DNA from: Lachnospiraceae bacterium
GTDB lineage: Bacteria; Bacillota; Clostridia; Lachnospirales; Lachnospiraceae
NCBI GenBank assembly: GCA_017474455.1
Contig: JAFVHP010000048.1
Coordinates: forward strand, 160,020 to 224,019
Direction of reading: 5' to 3'
Length of the DNA stretch: 64,000 nucleotides
Shown here: positions 1-8,183 of the stretch, piece after piece
Layout of the letters: every line of letters begins with the position of its first letter
How positions within the stretch are numbered: the stretch's first letter is position 1
Notes under the pieces: model-generated
What the model saw: the letters and a program-made list of their open reading frames with translations, nothing else
What the model was told of the DNA's origin: nothing
The model's database searches: none
Made by a program: the position numbers and the translations under genes

Positions 1-468
1 AATGTATGCCTGATGAATATGGACAGGTACTTCAAGCGTCCGGGCATCACGACGATCGCCCCCATTACCGGGATCGAGTATGTGGAGCACAATCATCCGG
101 ACGCGATGAGGCTGGATGACATTTACGCCGACTTTGACGCGGCTGTCGCTGACGAAAGTTATGATGTTGTTATCATTGAAGGACTGTTCGCCCTTTATCT
201 GGAACCCATCCGCAAAAAACTCGACCTGAAGATCTTCGTGGATCTTGAAAGCGATGAGCGTATCGTGCGCCGCATCGACAAGTTCATGACCATGTTCGGC
301 CAGACAAAGGAAGAGATCACGGACAGATATCTGGATACTGTCAGATTCCGCCACAAGGAACTGGTCGAGCCCACCAGGTGGCATGCCGATCTGGTGCTCA
401 ACGGTGTCTTTGACAGGACAAGGGCGGAAGAGGTCGTTCTTACATTTGTGGAAGCCCAGCTTTCCTGA
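1..468 (+). CDS. Uridine kinase family protein, 5' end outside window
   Basis: The reading frame is open back to base 1, so the N-terminus with the Walker A P-loop lies outside the window. What remains resembles the second half of the phosphoribulokinase/uridine kinase fold: an HPDA motif followed by D(I)YADF, the hydrophobic strand ending in IIEGLFAL that in this family carries the Walker B-like acid, and a lid region rich in Arg (RIVRRIDK, then DRYLDTVRFRH). The family phosphorylates uridine or related small molecules with NTP. The substrate cannot be fixed without the missing half. It ends 10 bases before the TPR gene, suggesting co-transcription. Confidence 0.8.
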   Translation, partial: NVCLMNMDRYFKRPGITTIAPITGIEYVEHNHPDAMRLDDIYADFDAAVADESYDVVIIEGLFALYLEPIRKKLDLKIFVDLESDERIVRRIDKFMTMFGQTKEEITDRYLDTVRFRHKELVEPTRWHADLVLNGVFDRTRAEEVVLTFVEAQLS

Positions 469-478
469 AGGGCATAAG

Positions 479-1345
479 ATGACGGATCCAGAATACGGAA
501 TACTTAAGCCGGATGATTATATAGAACCAAGGTGTGTCCTGTGCGGGCCTGTGCCCGGACAGGACAGTGCCGTTATGCCCGTTCCCCAGCAGCGGATCAT
601 TGCCAAAATGGACGAGTATATGAGCCGCAGGGATTACGACGGTGCCGAAAAACACCTTCTGTACTGGCTGTCAGAAGCCAGGGCAGGGAATGACAAAGGC
701 GGCGAACTTATGATCGCCGGCGAACTGGCAGGCCATTACCGTAAAACGGGAAATAAGGAAGAAGCGTTCAAGTTTGCGGAGCTCTCCGTGAAGCTGGTCG
801 AAGAACTCGGTATGGAAGGCACCGTAAGCGCCGGGACTGCCTTTACGAATGCAGCCACGGTGTACAATGCGTTCGGGGAGAATGAGAGATCGCTTGCGCT
901 GTTCCAAAAGGCGGAGGAAGCCTATCAGGCGTCGGATAATGTTTCCCCGGGCCTTTGGGGAGGCCTTTGCAACAATACCGCCCTGGTCCTGAAGGAGCTC
1001 GGAAGGTTCGATGAAGCATCCGGCATGTTTGAAAAAGCAATTTCCTTTATGGCGGACGTGGAAGGCGGCGAGCTGGAGCAGGCGGTCACATACCTGAATA
1101 TGGCGGATATGGCTGCTGCCCGTTACGGTGCGGAACAGGCTGAACCGCTGATCTATGAGTATGCGGACAAGGCCTGCAGCCTGCTGGAGGATACGAAAGC
1201 GCCACATGACGGCTACTATGCTTTCGTGTTGGAAAAATGCGTGCCGGCGCTTCGTTATTACGGTTATTTTTCTGCGGCGGATACATTTGAGAAGATCTCG
1301 GAAGAGATCTACGAAAGAGGGGCCGGAAAAAGTGAAGGGACTTGA
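479..1345 (+). CDS. Tetratricopeptide repeat protein
   Basis: A 288-residue protein. I start it at the ATG at 479, just after the kinase stop and preceded by GAAGG, because the longer upstream frame overlaps the kinase gene. From about residue 90 there are helical pairs with TPR spacing: AGELAGHYRKTGNKEEAFKF, then A-x-VYNAFGENERSLALFQKA, then NNTALVLKELGRFDEASGMF. No catalytic motif or signal peptide is visible, so a cytoplasmic protein-binding role is inferred. An N-terminal CVLCG stretch lies near residue 20. It overlaps the next gene by 14 bases, which indicates translational coupling and probably joint function with the DUF4037 protein. Confidence 0.8.
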   Translation: MTDPEYGILKPDDYIEPRCVLCGPVPGQDSAVMPVPQQRIIAKMDEYMSRRDYDGAEKHLLYWLSEARAGNDKGGELMIAGELAGHYRKTGNKEEAFKFAELSVKLVEELGMEGTVSAGTAFTNAATVYNAFGENERSLALFQKAEEAYQASDNVSPGLWGGLCNNTALVLKELGRFDEASGMFEKAISFMADVEGGELEQAVTYLNMADMAAARYGAEQAEPLIYEYADKACSLLEDTKAPHDGYYAFVLEKCVPALRYYGYFSAADTFEKISEEIYERGAGKSEGT

Positions 1346-2276
1346 ACTGGCAGAAGAGTACTATCTGCAGTACGGAAAAAAGCTCCTCGATGAGGAGCGT
1401 TTTGAACAGATCAGGCCGTATACATGCTGCGCCCTTATCGGGAGCGGGTCGGAATGCCTCGGCTATGACGATGAGATATCTGCCGATCATGACCTGGAGC
1501 CCGGATTTATCATCTTTATTCCCGGAGAGGAGACCGTGACGAGGCGGGACGCTTTCCTGCTGGAACGCGCGTATGCCGGACTGCCGAAGGAGTTTGCGGG
1601 ATCGAAGAGAACGATGCTGGCCCCGGTGGGCGGGCAGCGTCACGGCGTGATCAGGATCCCTGAATTCATGCAGGAAAAGACCGGTACCGAAGACGGTATC
1701 CTGACAGATAAGATATGGCTCACCATTCCGGAGCAGTCCCTTCTGGAGGTGACCGGCGGCCGGATCTTTGACGACCGGTACGGCGAAATGACCCGTATCC
1801 GTCAGCACCTTTCCTATTATCCCGAAAGGATCTGGAAAAAGAAACTGGCGGGGCATCTTCTGCTCATGGGGCAGTCCGGGCAGTATAATTACAGAAGGTG
1901 CATTGCCCACGGGGAGACCGGGGCCGCCCAGCTTGCCGCGTACGAATTCGTACAGCATACCATGGCGGCGGTGTTTATCCTCAACCGGCGCTACCGCCCG
2001 TATTATAAATGGTGTTTCAGGGCGATGAGGGAACTGGAGCAGCTTTCACTGCTCGCGGAACTGATGGAATACCTGATCACGACGGATAATGAACAGGAAA
2101 TAGCCGGGGATAAGGCGGATGTGATCGAATCCGTCTCGGCGGACATCATCGGCCTGCTCATCGAGCAGGGAATTTCCGGGGCGGTATGCGGCGATCTTGA
2201 GAAGCATGCCTATTCGGTCAACGACAGTATTGACGATGCGGAGATCAGGAATATGCATATCCTGGCCGCGGTATAA
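1332..2276 (+). CDS. DUF4037 nucleotidyltransferase-like protein
   Basis: 314 residues from a GTG at 1332 preceded by GAGGGG; the long frame upstream is only a shadow inside the TPR gene. Near residue 33 is the motif GSGSECLGYDDEISADHD. GS followed by paired acidic residues is the signature of polymerase-beta-like nucleotidyltransferases, and the SxDHD form is typical of the DUF4037 family. The rest is helical. Substrate is unknown; the family resembles small-molecule or tRNA-modifying nucleotidyltransferases, but that is inference. The 14-base overlap with the TPR gene suggests the pair acts as a unit. Confidence 0.8.
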   Translation: MKGLELAEEYYLQYGKKLLDEERFEQIRPYTCCALIGSGSECLGYDDEISADHDLEPGFIIFIPGEETVTRRDAFLLERAYAGLPKEFAGSKRTMLAPVGGQRHGVIRIPEFMQEKTGTEDGILTDKIWLTIPEQSLLEVTGGRIFDDRYGEMTRIRQHLSYYPERIWKKKLAGHLLLMGQSGQYNYRRCIAHGETGAAQLAAYEFVQHTMAAVFILNRRYRPYYKWCFRAMRELEQLSLLAELMEYLITTDNEQEIAGDKADVIESVSADIIGLLIEQGISGAVCGDLEKHAYSVNDSIDDAEIRNMHILAAV

Positions 2277-2306
2277 ATACAGGAATGAAAGTGCTGTATT
2301 AAACAT

Positions 2307-3014
2307 ATGAAGATATACGGTCTGCAGAAAATGACGCTGCTGGATTTCCCGGAGCGTGTAGCCTGTACGGTATTCCTGAACGGATGTGACCTGAGGTGCC
2401 CGTTCTGCCACAATTTCGAGCTGGTGAACGGCACTGCCGAACCGGTCATGGATGTTGAGGAGCTTTTGTCTTTCCTGAAAAAAAGACAGGGCCTTCTGGA
2501 CGGGGTCGCCATTACCGGCGGGGAGCCCTGCCTGCACAGGGATCTGCCTGATCTCATACGCGGGATCAGGGAACTGGGATATGCCGTGAAGCTGGATACG
2601 AACGGGCTGCATCCGGATATGCTGGAGAGCCTTATCGGGGACGGCCTGATCGGTTACGCGGCTATGGATATCAAGAACAGCCCGGAAAAATACGCGCAGA
2701 CATCAGGGACTGAGAGTATCGATCTGGATGCCGTTTACCGCAGTATCGCCATACTGATGGAAGGGCGTATCGATTATGAATTCAGGACGACGGCCGTGAA
2801 ACCGTTCCATGAGACGGATGATTTCGTGCGGATCGGTGAAATGATCCGCGGGGCCGACAGATATTTTATCCAGTGTTTTACGGACAGAGACACCGTACCG
2901 TACGGGAATCTCTCGGCTCCGTCGCCCGCGGAGCTGGCTGCATACGCAGATATCATGAAGGGCTATGTGAAACAGGTAAGTATAAGAGGGGTTGACATGG
3001 AAGGAGGTAACTGA
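2307..3014 (+). CDS. nrdG: Anaerobic ribonucleotide reductase activating protein (radical SAM)
   Basis: 235 residues. The radical SAM cluster motif CxxxCxxC is visible as C27, C31 and C34 (CDLRCPFC), followed by the GGEP motif near residue 71 that contacts S-adenosylmethionine. The N-terminal LLDFPER and FLNGC match NrdG2-type activases. Family knowledge: the enzyme uses a 4Fe-4S cluster and SAM to generate the glycyl radical on NrdD. Its presumed client nrdD lies 1.5 kb downstream, with the two deglycosidase subunit genes in between. The start has only a weak ribosome binding site. The stop is 4 bases before the next start, so it is probably co-transcribed with the deglycosidase genes. Confidence 0.9.
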   Translation: MKIYGLQKMTLLDFPERVACTVFLNGCDLRCPFCHNFELVNGTAEPVMDVEELLSFLKKRQGLLDGVAITGGEPCLHRDLPDLIRGIRELGYAVKLDTNGLHPDMLESLIGDGLIGYAAMDIKNSPEKYAQTSGTESIDLDAVYRSIAILMEGRIDYEFRTTAVKPFHETDDFVRIGEMIRGADRYFIQCFTDRDTVPYGNLSAPSPAELAAYADIMKGYVKQVSIRGVDMEGGN

Positions 3015-3018
3015 AGAC

Positions 3019-3891
3019 ATGTATCATTATGACAGGAAAGGACCAAAGCGCGGCATTGCCCTTTACAGCTATTCCGCAGAATTCGGTCTGACCAAGACAC
3101 TGGAGGACTGCTTTGAAGACGTATACGATATGGGCGCGCACGGCATCGAGATCCTCGCCAACACACATATCGAGAACTATCCTTATCCTACCGATGAGTG
3201 GGTGGAAAAGTGGTTCCGTCTCTGCGACAAATATGAGATCATACCGGTCGAGTACGGCAACTGGATCGATTCGCATATCCTGGGCAGCAGGGACCTTACA
3301 ACGGAAGAATCCGTTGAGATGCTCTGCCGTGACATCAGGCTCGCGCACCGTCTCGGATTCACCGTCATGCGTACAAAGATGCCGGTCATCAACGGGGCGC
3401 TGGAACCTGTCCTGAACTGGAGGGAGATCATCAGCGCGGCACTGCCTCTTGCCGAGGAACTGAATATCAGGATGTGCCCTGAGATCCATACGCCTTCCAA
3501 CCTGAAAGGCAAGATGGTCAGCGACTATGTTGAGTTCATCGAGAAGACGGGGACGAAGAACTTCGGGCTGAACATCGATTTCTCCGTATTCCGCACCGGT
3601 TTTTCCGAAGGCGAACACAGGAGTCCCGGTTATGAGCCGAATGCGCCGGAAGATATTATCCCGCTGCTTCCTTATATCTATTGCTGCCATGCCAAGTTCA
3701 TCCATATGAGCGATGATTTTGAAGAGACCACCATCCCTTATCCGCAGATCGTAAAGATCATGCAGGACTACGGCTGGGACGGCTACCTTCTTTCCGAATA
3801 TGAAGGCGCCGACAAATATGAGCCCGGCTATGAGGTCGGCCAGACGCTCCGCAAGCAGCATATCATGCTCAAAAATATCATCGGTGACTGA
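3019..3891 (+). CDS. C-glycoside deglycosidase alpha subunit-like TIM-barrel protein
   Basis: 290 residues. The start at 3019 follows AGGAGG at good distance; an earlier in-frame ATG at 2992 lies inside nrdG and was rejected. The fold is the xylose-isomerase-like TIM barrel of sugar phosphate isomerase/epimerases, beginning [13 protein letters not shown]. Likely divalent metal ligands sit at barrel strand ends: [28 protein letters not shown] and LLSEYEG. Alone this would be called a generic isomerase, but the next gene is a beta subunit typical of C-glycoside deglycosidases (DgpB/DgpC, DfgA/DfgB), whose alpha subunit has this fold and length. The complex cleaves the C-C bond between a 3-oxo-sugar and an aromatic aglycone. 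The specific substrate is not visible. Confidence 0.75.
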   Translation: MYHYDRKGPKRGIALYSYSAEFGLTKTLEDCFEDVYDMGAHGIEILANTHIENYPYPTDEWVEKWFRLCDKYEIIPVEYGNWIDSHILGSRDLTTEESVEMLCRDIRLAHRLGFTVMRTKMPVINGALEPVLNWREIISAALPLAEELNIRMCPEIHTPSNLKGKMVSDYVEFIEKTGTKNFGLNIDFSVFRTGFSEGEHRSPGYEPNAPEDIIPLLPYIYCCHAKFIHMSDDFEETTIPYPQIVKIMQDYGWDGYLLSEYEGADKYEPGYEVGQTLRKQHIMLKNIIGD

Positions 3892-3903
3892 GGAGGGAAC
3901 GAA

Positions 3904-4347
3904 ATGGAAAGAGAAGTAATCCAGTCCGTAGGATTCAGAAATACAAAAGAAGACGGGAAGGTTACGGGATTCCAGCTGAAGATCCGCCTTCCTTATTACA
4001 GAGGCATTTTCTTAAGCCAGATCCGTCCCGGAACGCTGATCGTGGACGGAGAGCGTTTTGAGAAGGAAGATATCGTATGGAATATCAAGGGTGAAGACTA
4101 TACCCTGGAAGAAATGAAGGACAACTGGAGGGATGTCCACTGGGACGTCACCTGTCCTGCCGTACTCAAGGTAAAGAAGGAAGGCGGGCTTGCCCAGGGC
4201 TATCATGACATCACGTACGGTTTCTGCTTTACGTCGTCCTATATGCCGCCCATTATGCAGGATCATCTTGATCCCGATGCCGATCCGATGTTCATTATGC
4301 CGGAATTCGGGCATCACGTGAACAGCAGGAGGCTGCTGATCGTGTAA
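3904..4347 (+). CDS. C-glycoside deglycosidase beta subunit (DUF6379/CGDB domain)
   Basis: 147 residues, starting 12 bases after the alpha gene behind GAGGGA. The sequence follows the small beta-sandwich subunit of C-glycoside deglycosidases: GFQLKIRLPYYRGIFLS in the first third, VDGERF, YTLEEM in the centre, then GGLAQGYHDI and a terminal SYMP. In characterised systems (dgpBC, dfgAB) this subunit packs against the alpha barrel and is needed for activity. It is the strongest evidence for the function of the pair. No 3-dehydrogenase is adjacent, although the characterised route needs prior C3 oxidation of the sugar; the oxidoreductase at 36017 is one candidate. Confidence 0.8.
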   Translation: MEREVIQSVGFRNTKEDGKVTGFQLKIRLPYYRGIFLSQIRPGTLIVDGERFEKEDIVWNIKGEDYTLEEMKDNWRDVHWDVTCPAVLKVKKEGGLAQGYHDITYGFCFTSSYMPPIMQDHLDPDADPMFIMPEFGHHVNSRRLLIV

Positions 4348-4363
4348 GATTGTATAGGATGCG

Positions 4364-4410
4364 GAACTATATCTTGGTACTCTAAAAACAGCGGACACAA
4401 TATATTGACA
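4364..4410 (+). promoter_or_regulatory. Probable tandem NrdR boxes upstream of nrdD
   Basis: Two matches to the NrdR operator core C(w)ATAT(a)T(w)G: CTATATCTTG at 4367-4376 (one mismatch) and the perfect palindrome CAATATATTG at 4398-4407. Their centres are 31 bp apart, the three-turn spacing usual for paired NrdR boxes. The second overlaps the TTGACA -35 element, so binding would block RNA polymerase. NrdR itself is not in the window. Confidence 0.7.
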
Positions 4411-4433
4411 CAGGCTCCCCTTGGTGATACTGT
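4405..4433 (+). promoter_or_regulatory. nrdD promoter
   Basis: TTGACA at 4405-4410 and TACTGT at 4428-4433, 17 bp apart, a sigma-A type promoter with a perfect -35 and a weak -10. It gives a leader of about 48 bases before the nrdD start and separates nrdD from the deglycosidase genes. Confidence 0.6.
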
Positions 4434-4487
4434 ATGAGTACGCGCCCTGAGTGCGTGCGTCCATATGTTTCAACAGGGGGAGTTATT

Positions 4488-6962
4488 ATGTATCAGGTAA
4501 TCAAGAGAGACGGGAAAGTCGTTGAATTCAATATCGCCAAGATCAGCGACGCCATTACAAAAGCGTTCGAAGCGCTGAACAAGCAGTATCACCCGAGCGT
4601 GATCGACCTCATTTCGCTCCATGTCACATCCGATTTTGAAAGCAAGATCACAGACGATAAGATCACTGTCGAAGATATCCAGGACAGCGTGGAAAAGGTC
4701 CTTTCCGAATCCGGATACGCGGATGTCGCAAAGGCGTATATCCTTTACCGCAGGCAGCGTGAAAAAGTCCGTAATATCAATTCGGCGCTCCTGAATTACA
4801 AGGACCTCGTGGATAACTATCTGCGGATCAACGACTGGCGTGTCAAGGAGAACTCGACCGTCACATATTCGGTAGGCGGCCTGATCCTTTCCAACTCCGG
4901 CGCCATCACGGCCAATTACTGGCTCAGTGAAGTCTATGACGATGAGATCGCGGATGCCCACAGGAGCGCGGCGATCCATCTGCACGACCTTTCCATGCTG
5001 ACCGGATACTGCGCAGGCTGGAGCCTGAAGCAGCTGATCCAGGAAGGCCTGGGCGGCGTACCCGGGAAGATCACGTCTTCACCGGCCAACCATCTTTCAA
5101 CGCTCTGCAACCAGATGGTCAACTTCCTCGGCATCATGCAGAATGAATGGGCAGGCGCCCAGGCATTCTCTTCTTTCGATACATACCTTGCCCCCTTTGT
5201 AAAAATAGACAATCTGTCACAGAAGGAAGTCAAGCAGTGCGTGCAGTCCTTCGTATACGGCGTGAATACACCGAGCCGCTGGGGAACACAGGCACCTTTC
5301 TCCAACGTCACGCTCGACTGGGTAGTACCGAACGACCTTAAGAACCTGCCGGCCATTATCGGCGGCAAGGAGATGGATTTCACCTACGGCGACTGCCAGA
5401 AAGAAATGGATATGGTCAATAAGGCCTTCATCGAGATCATGATCGAAGGCGATGCCAACGGCAGAGGTTTCCAGTATCCGATCCCCACCTATTCGATCAC
5501 GCGTGATTTCGACTGGAGCGAGACAGAGAACAACAAGCTCCTGTTCGAGATGACGGCCAAGTACGGGACTCCCTATTTCTCAAATTATATCAACTCCGAT
5601 ATGGAGCCCAGCGACGTGCGTTCCATGTGCTGCCGTCTGCGCCTTGACCTGCGCGAGCTCCGCAAGAAATCCGGCGGTTTCTTCGGCTCCGGCGAATCCA
5701 CGGGTTCGATCGGTGTCGTAACGATCAATATGCCGAGGATCGGGTATCTGGCGAAGGACGAAGCGGATTTCTACGCCCAGCTCGACCAGCTCATGGATAT
5801 CGCGGCCAGGAGCCTGAAGACAAAGCGTACGGTCATTACCACGCTTCTGGACCAGGGCCTGTATCCTTATACGAAGAGATATCTCGGCCACTTCGAGAAT
5901 CATTTCTCGACCATCGGCCTTGTCGGCATGAACGAAGCCTGCCTGAACGCAAAATGGCTCAGGGCTGACCTGACGGACGAAAGATCCCAGAAGTTCACCC
6001 GCGACGTGCTCAATCATATGAGGGAACGTCTTTCCGATTATCAGGAACAGTACGGCGACCTGTACAACCTTGAAGCGACGCCCGCGGAGTCAACGGCGTA
6101 CCGCTTTGCGAAGCACGACCGGGAGCAGTTCCCCGATATCATCACGGCCAATATGAACGGGACACCGTATTACACGAACTCTTCCCATCTTCCCGTCGGC
6201 TTTACCGAAGACGTGTTCACAGCCCTGGATATCCAGGATGAGCTGCAGACGCTCTATACCTCCGGTACCGTATTCCATGCATTCCTCGGCGAAAAGCTCC
6301 CCGACTGGAAAGCGGCAGCCAACCTTGTCAGGAAGATCGCGGAAAACTACAAGCTTCCGTATTACACGATGTCGCCTACCTATTCGGTATGCAGGGAGCA
6401 CGGATATCTTACCGGCGAGCAGTATACCTGCCCTCACTACGGCCAGAAGACGGAAGTTTACAGCAGGATCACGGGCTATTACAGACCTGTCCAGAACTGG
6501 AACGATGGCAAGGCCCAGGAGTATAAGGACCGTATGGTCTACAATATCGGGCATTCCGTACTGAAACATACGGGTCCCAATCCCGCGGTGGATGACGCAA
6601 GGCCCGCGGCAGCAGTGAATACGGCTGCCGAAACAGCGGCGGACGCAGTCCATGAAACAGAGGCAGTTCCTGTCGCGGCTGCGGTCATGGAGCCTGTCGC
6701 GGAACCCGTCGTAGCCAGTGTGACGACTTCGACGGTACTTCTGTTCAAGACCCCCACCTGCCCGAACTGCAAGGCTGCCGGCGCCCTTCTTGACAAAGCG
6801 GGCGTCGCCTACAGGGCCCTCAATGCCAACGAGGAGAAGGAACTGGCGGAAAAGTTCGGTGTGAAGCAGGCGCCGACGCTGATCGTGATCAGTGAAGACG
6901 GATCGGCATTTGAAAAGTACAGAGGCGTATCGGATATCAAAGGATGGCTGATGAACAGATAA
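4488..6962 (+). CDS. nrdD: Anaerobic (class III) ribonucleoside-triphosphate reductase with C-terminal redoxin domain
   Basis: 824 residues, start chosen at 4488 behind GGGGGAG. Residues 1 to about 90 form an ATP-cone (MYQVIKRDGKVVEF), the dATP-sensing allosteric domain. The catalytic barrel includes MCCRLRLDLREL and GSIGVVTINMPRIGYL. The glycyl radical site is RITGYYRP with Gly663. After an Ala/Val/Glu-rich linker (about 690-745), residues 749-824 form a redoxin with CPNC (C758, C761) and a QAPT cis-Pro loop. Residues 620-655 normally carry a Zn knuckle, but the expected CPxCG reads CPHYG, with Tyr651 in place of Cys. The reductant is probably delivered by the fused redoxin, as for NrdD2-type enzymes that use a redoxin and not formate; this is inference. 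Confidence 0.92.
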   Translation: MYQVIKRDGKVVEFNIAKISDAITKAFEALNKQYHPSVIDLISLHVTSDFESKITDDKITVEDIQDSVEKVLSESGYADVAKAYILYRRQREKVRNINSALLNYKDLVDNYLRINDWRVKENSTVTYSVGGLILSNSGAITANYWLSEVYDDEIADAHRSAAIHLHDLSMLTGYCAGWSLKQLIQEGLGGVPGKITSSPANHLSTLCNQMVNFLGIMQNEWAGAQAFSSFDTYLAPFVKIDNLSQKEVKQCVQSFVYGVNTPSRWGTQAPFSNVTLDWVVPNDLKNLPAIIGGKEMDFTYGDCQKEMDMVNKAFIEIMIEGDANGRGFQYPIPTYSITRDFDWSETENNKLLFEMTAKYGTPYFSNYINSDMEPSDVRSMCCRLRLDLRELRKKSGGFFGSGESTGSIGVVTINMPRIGYLAKDEADFYAQLDQLMDIAARSLKTKRTVITTLLDQGLYPYTKRYLGHFENHFSTIGLVGMNEACLNAKWLRADLTDERSQKFTRDVLNHMRERLSDYQEQYGDLYNLEATPAESTAYRFAKHDREQFPDIITANMNGTPYYTNSSHLPVGFTEDVFTALDIQDELQTLYTSGTVFHAFLGEKLPDWKAAANLVRKIAENYKLPYYTMSPTYSVCREHGYLTGEQYTCPHYGQKTEVYSRITGYYRPVQNWNDGKAQEYKDRMVYNIGHSVLKHTGPNPAVDDARPAAAVNTAAETAADAVHETEAVPVAAAVMEPVAEPVVASVTTSTVLLFKTPTCPNCKAAGALLDKAGVAYRALNANEEKELAEKFGVKQAPTLIVISEDGSAFEKYRGVSDIKGWLMNR

Positions 6963-7008
6963 GGGAATCTGCCATGGGTTACGCTTCGACATAGTGAAAA
7001 CGAAAACA

Positions 7009-7042
7009 GGGCGCGTGTGCAGCACAATATGCATGCGCGCCC
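7009..7042 (+). terminator. GC-rich hairpin after nrdD
   Basis: GGGCGCG..TGC pairs with GCA..CGCGCCC around a loop of about 10 bases, a 10-12 bp stem. No T-run follows, so it could be a weak terminator or an RNA-stabilising hairpin between nrdD and trxB. Confidence 0.35.
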
Positions 7043-7074
7043 GAAATTGACCATACAGGCCGATTGGAGGGAAT

Positions 7075-7995
7075 ATGTATGATCTGATAGTGGCCGGCGG
7101 AGGCCCCGCCGGAATGACGGCGGCACTCTACGCCTTAAGGAACGGAAAAAGTGTGCTCGTCATAGAAAAAGCAGGATTCGGCGGACAGATAACGCATTCG
7201 CCCAGGGTCGAGAATTTTCCCGGCACAAAGACGATGAGCGGCAATGAGTTTGCCGATGCCCTCCTTGACCAGATCCTTTACCAGGGAGCGGAGATCGAGA
7301 TCGAAACGGTCGCCTCCATAACCTGCGAAGGCGATGTGCGGAAAGTCCGTACGGAAGAAGGCTCCGAATATGAAGCGAAGGCAGTGGTCATAGCAGTCGG
7401 TGTCAGGCACAGGATGCTGGGCCTGCCGGGAGAAGAGGAACTTGTCGGTGAAGGCGTTTCTTTCTGCGCTGTCTGCGACGGCGATTTTTATACCGGAAAG
7501 GATGTCTGTGTCGCCGGCGGCGGGAACTCTGCGCTTCAGGAGGCGGTGCTCCTGTCCGATAAATGCAGCAGCGTTACGATACTGCAGGATCTGCCGTACC
7601 TGACCGCGGAGGAAAAGCTGCAGGAGACCGTCCGCGGCAGGGATAACGTTACTGTCATCACAGATGTCGCGGTCACCGGGCTGCTTACGGAAAACGGCGG
7701 ATTCACAGGCGTGGAGATCACCGGCAGGACGGACAAAGAAGTCAGGAGCATAAACTGTGACGGACTGTTTGTCGCGATCGGTCTGATACCGGAGAACGGC
7801 CCCTTTGAAGAACTGGCCAGACTCAATGAGTACGGATATTTCGATTCGGATGAACAGTGCCTGACAAAGACACCGGGCATATTCGTGGCCGGTGACTGCA
7901 GGAGCAAGCATGTCCGCCAGCTGACCACGGCAGCCGCGGACGGGGCGGTGGCCGCCCTCGCCGCATGCCGGTATATAAATAACTTGAAGGTCTGA
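7075..7995 (+). CDS. trxB: Thioredoxin reductase-like flavoprotein
   Basis: 306 residues, start behind GGAGGG. The N-terminal dinucleotide fold GGGPAGMTAALYA binds FAD; the redox-active disulfide is CAVCDG with C131 and C134; the NADPH fold shows GGGNSALQEA; the C-terminal FAD motif is GIFVAGDCR. Length and order match low-molecular-weight thioredoxin reductases. It would reduce a thioredoxin or redoxin with NADPH. Position directly after a NrdD carrying its own redoxin domain suggests it recharges that domain. Some Clostridia have ferredoxin- or F420-dependent relatives, so the electron donor is not certain. Confidence 0.88.
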   Translation: MYDLIVAGGGPAGMTAALYALRNGKSVLVIEKAGFGGQITHSPRVENFPGTKTMSGNEFADALLDQILYQGAEIEIETVASITCEGDVRKVRTEEGSEYEAKAVVIAVGVRHRMLGLPGEEELVGEGVSFCAVCDGDFYTGKDVCVAGGGNSALQEAVLLSDKCSSVTILQDLPYLTAEEKLQETVRGRDNVTVITDVAVTGLLTENGGFTGVEITGRTDKEVRSINCDGLFVAIGLIPENGPFEELARLNEYGYFDSDEQCLTKTPGIFVAGDCRSKHVRQLTTAAADGAVAALAACRYINNLKV

Positions 7996-8037
7996 ACTGT
8001 GTCCGGCCGCGGTGTATGAATATAGCACTGCCGTATC

Positions 8038-8100
8038 TGCCATATTATCGGCAAACATGGGAAAATTGCCGATTTTACAGTATTTGGCATATTTTTCCTT
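8038..8100 (+). terminator. Probable rho-independent terminator after trxB
   Basis: An imperfect long hairpin: TGCCATA and ATCGGCAA on the left (8038-8054) pair with TTGCCGAT and TATTTGGCA on the right (8066-8089). ATTTTTCCTTTT follows. It lies 40 bases after the trxB stop. I looked for a T-box leader for ileS in 7996-8183 and saw none of its conserved sequences. Confidence 0.5.
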
Positions 8101-8183
8101 TTATTCAACTATGTGTTGTGTTAAACTACACGGAGTTATTTCGATCCTGAAACAAAAAACAGGCCAAAAGAGGTATCAGTAGG

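Noticed and set aside
1086-1958. 290-codon minus-strand frame
   Set aside because: Opposite the TPR and DUF4037 genes, whose overlap and motifs support the plus strand.
7996-8183. T-box riboswitch upstream of ileS
   Set aside because: The conserved T-box antiterminator sequence and specifier stem are not visible; the hairpin there fits a trxB terminator.
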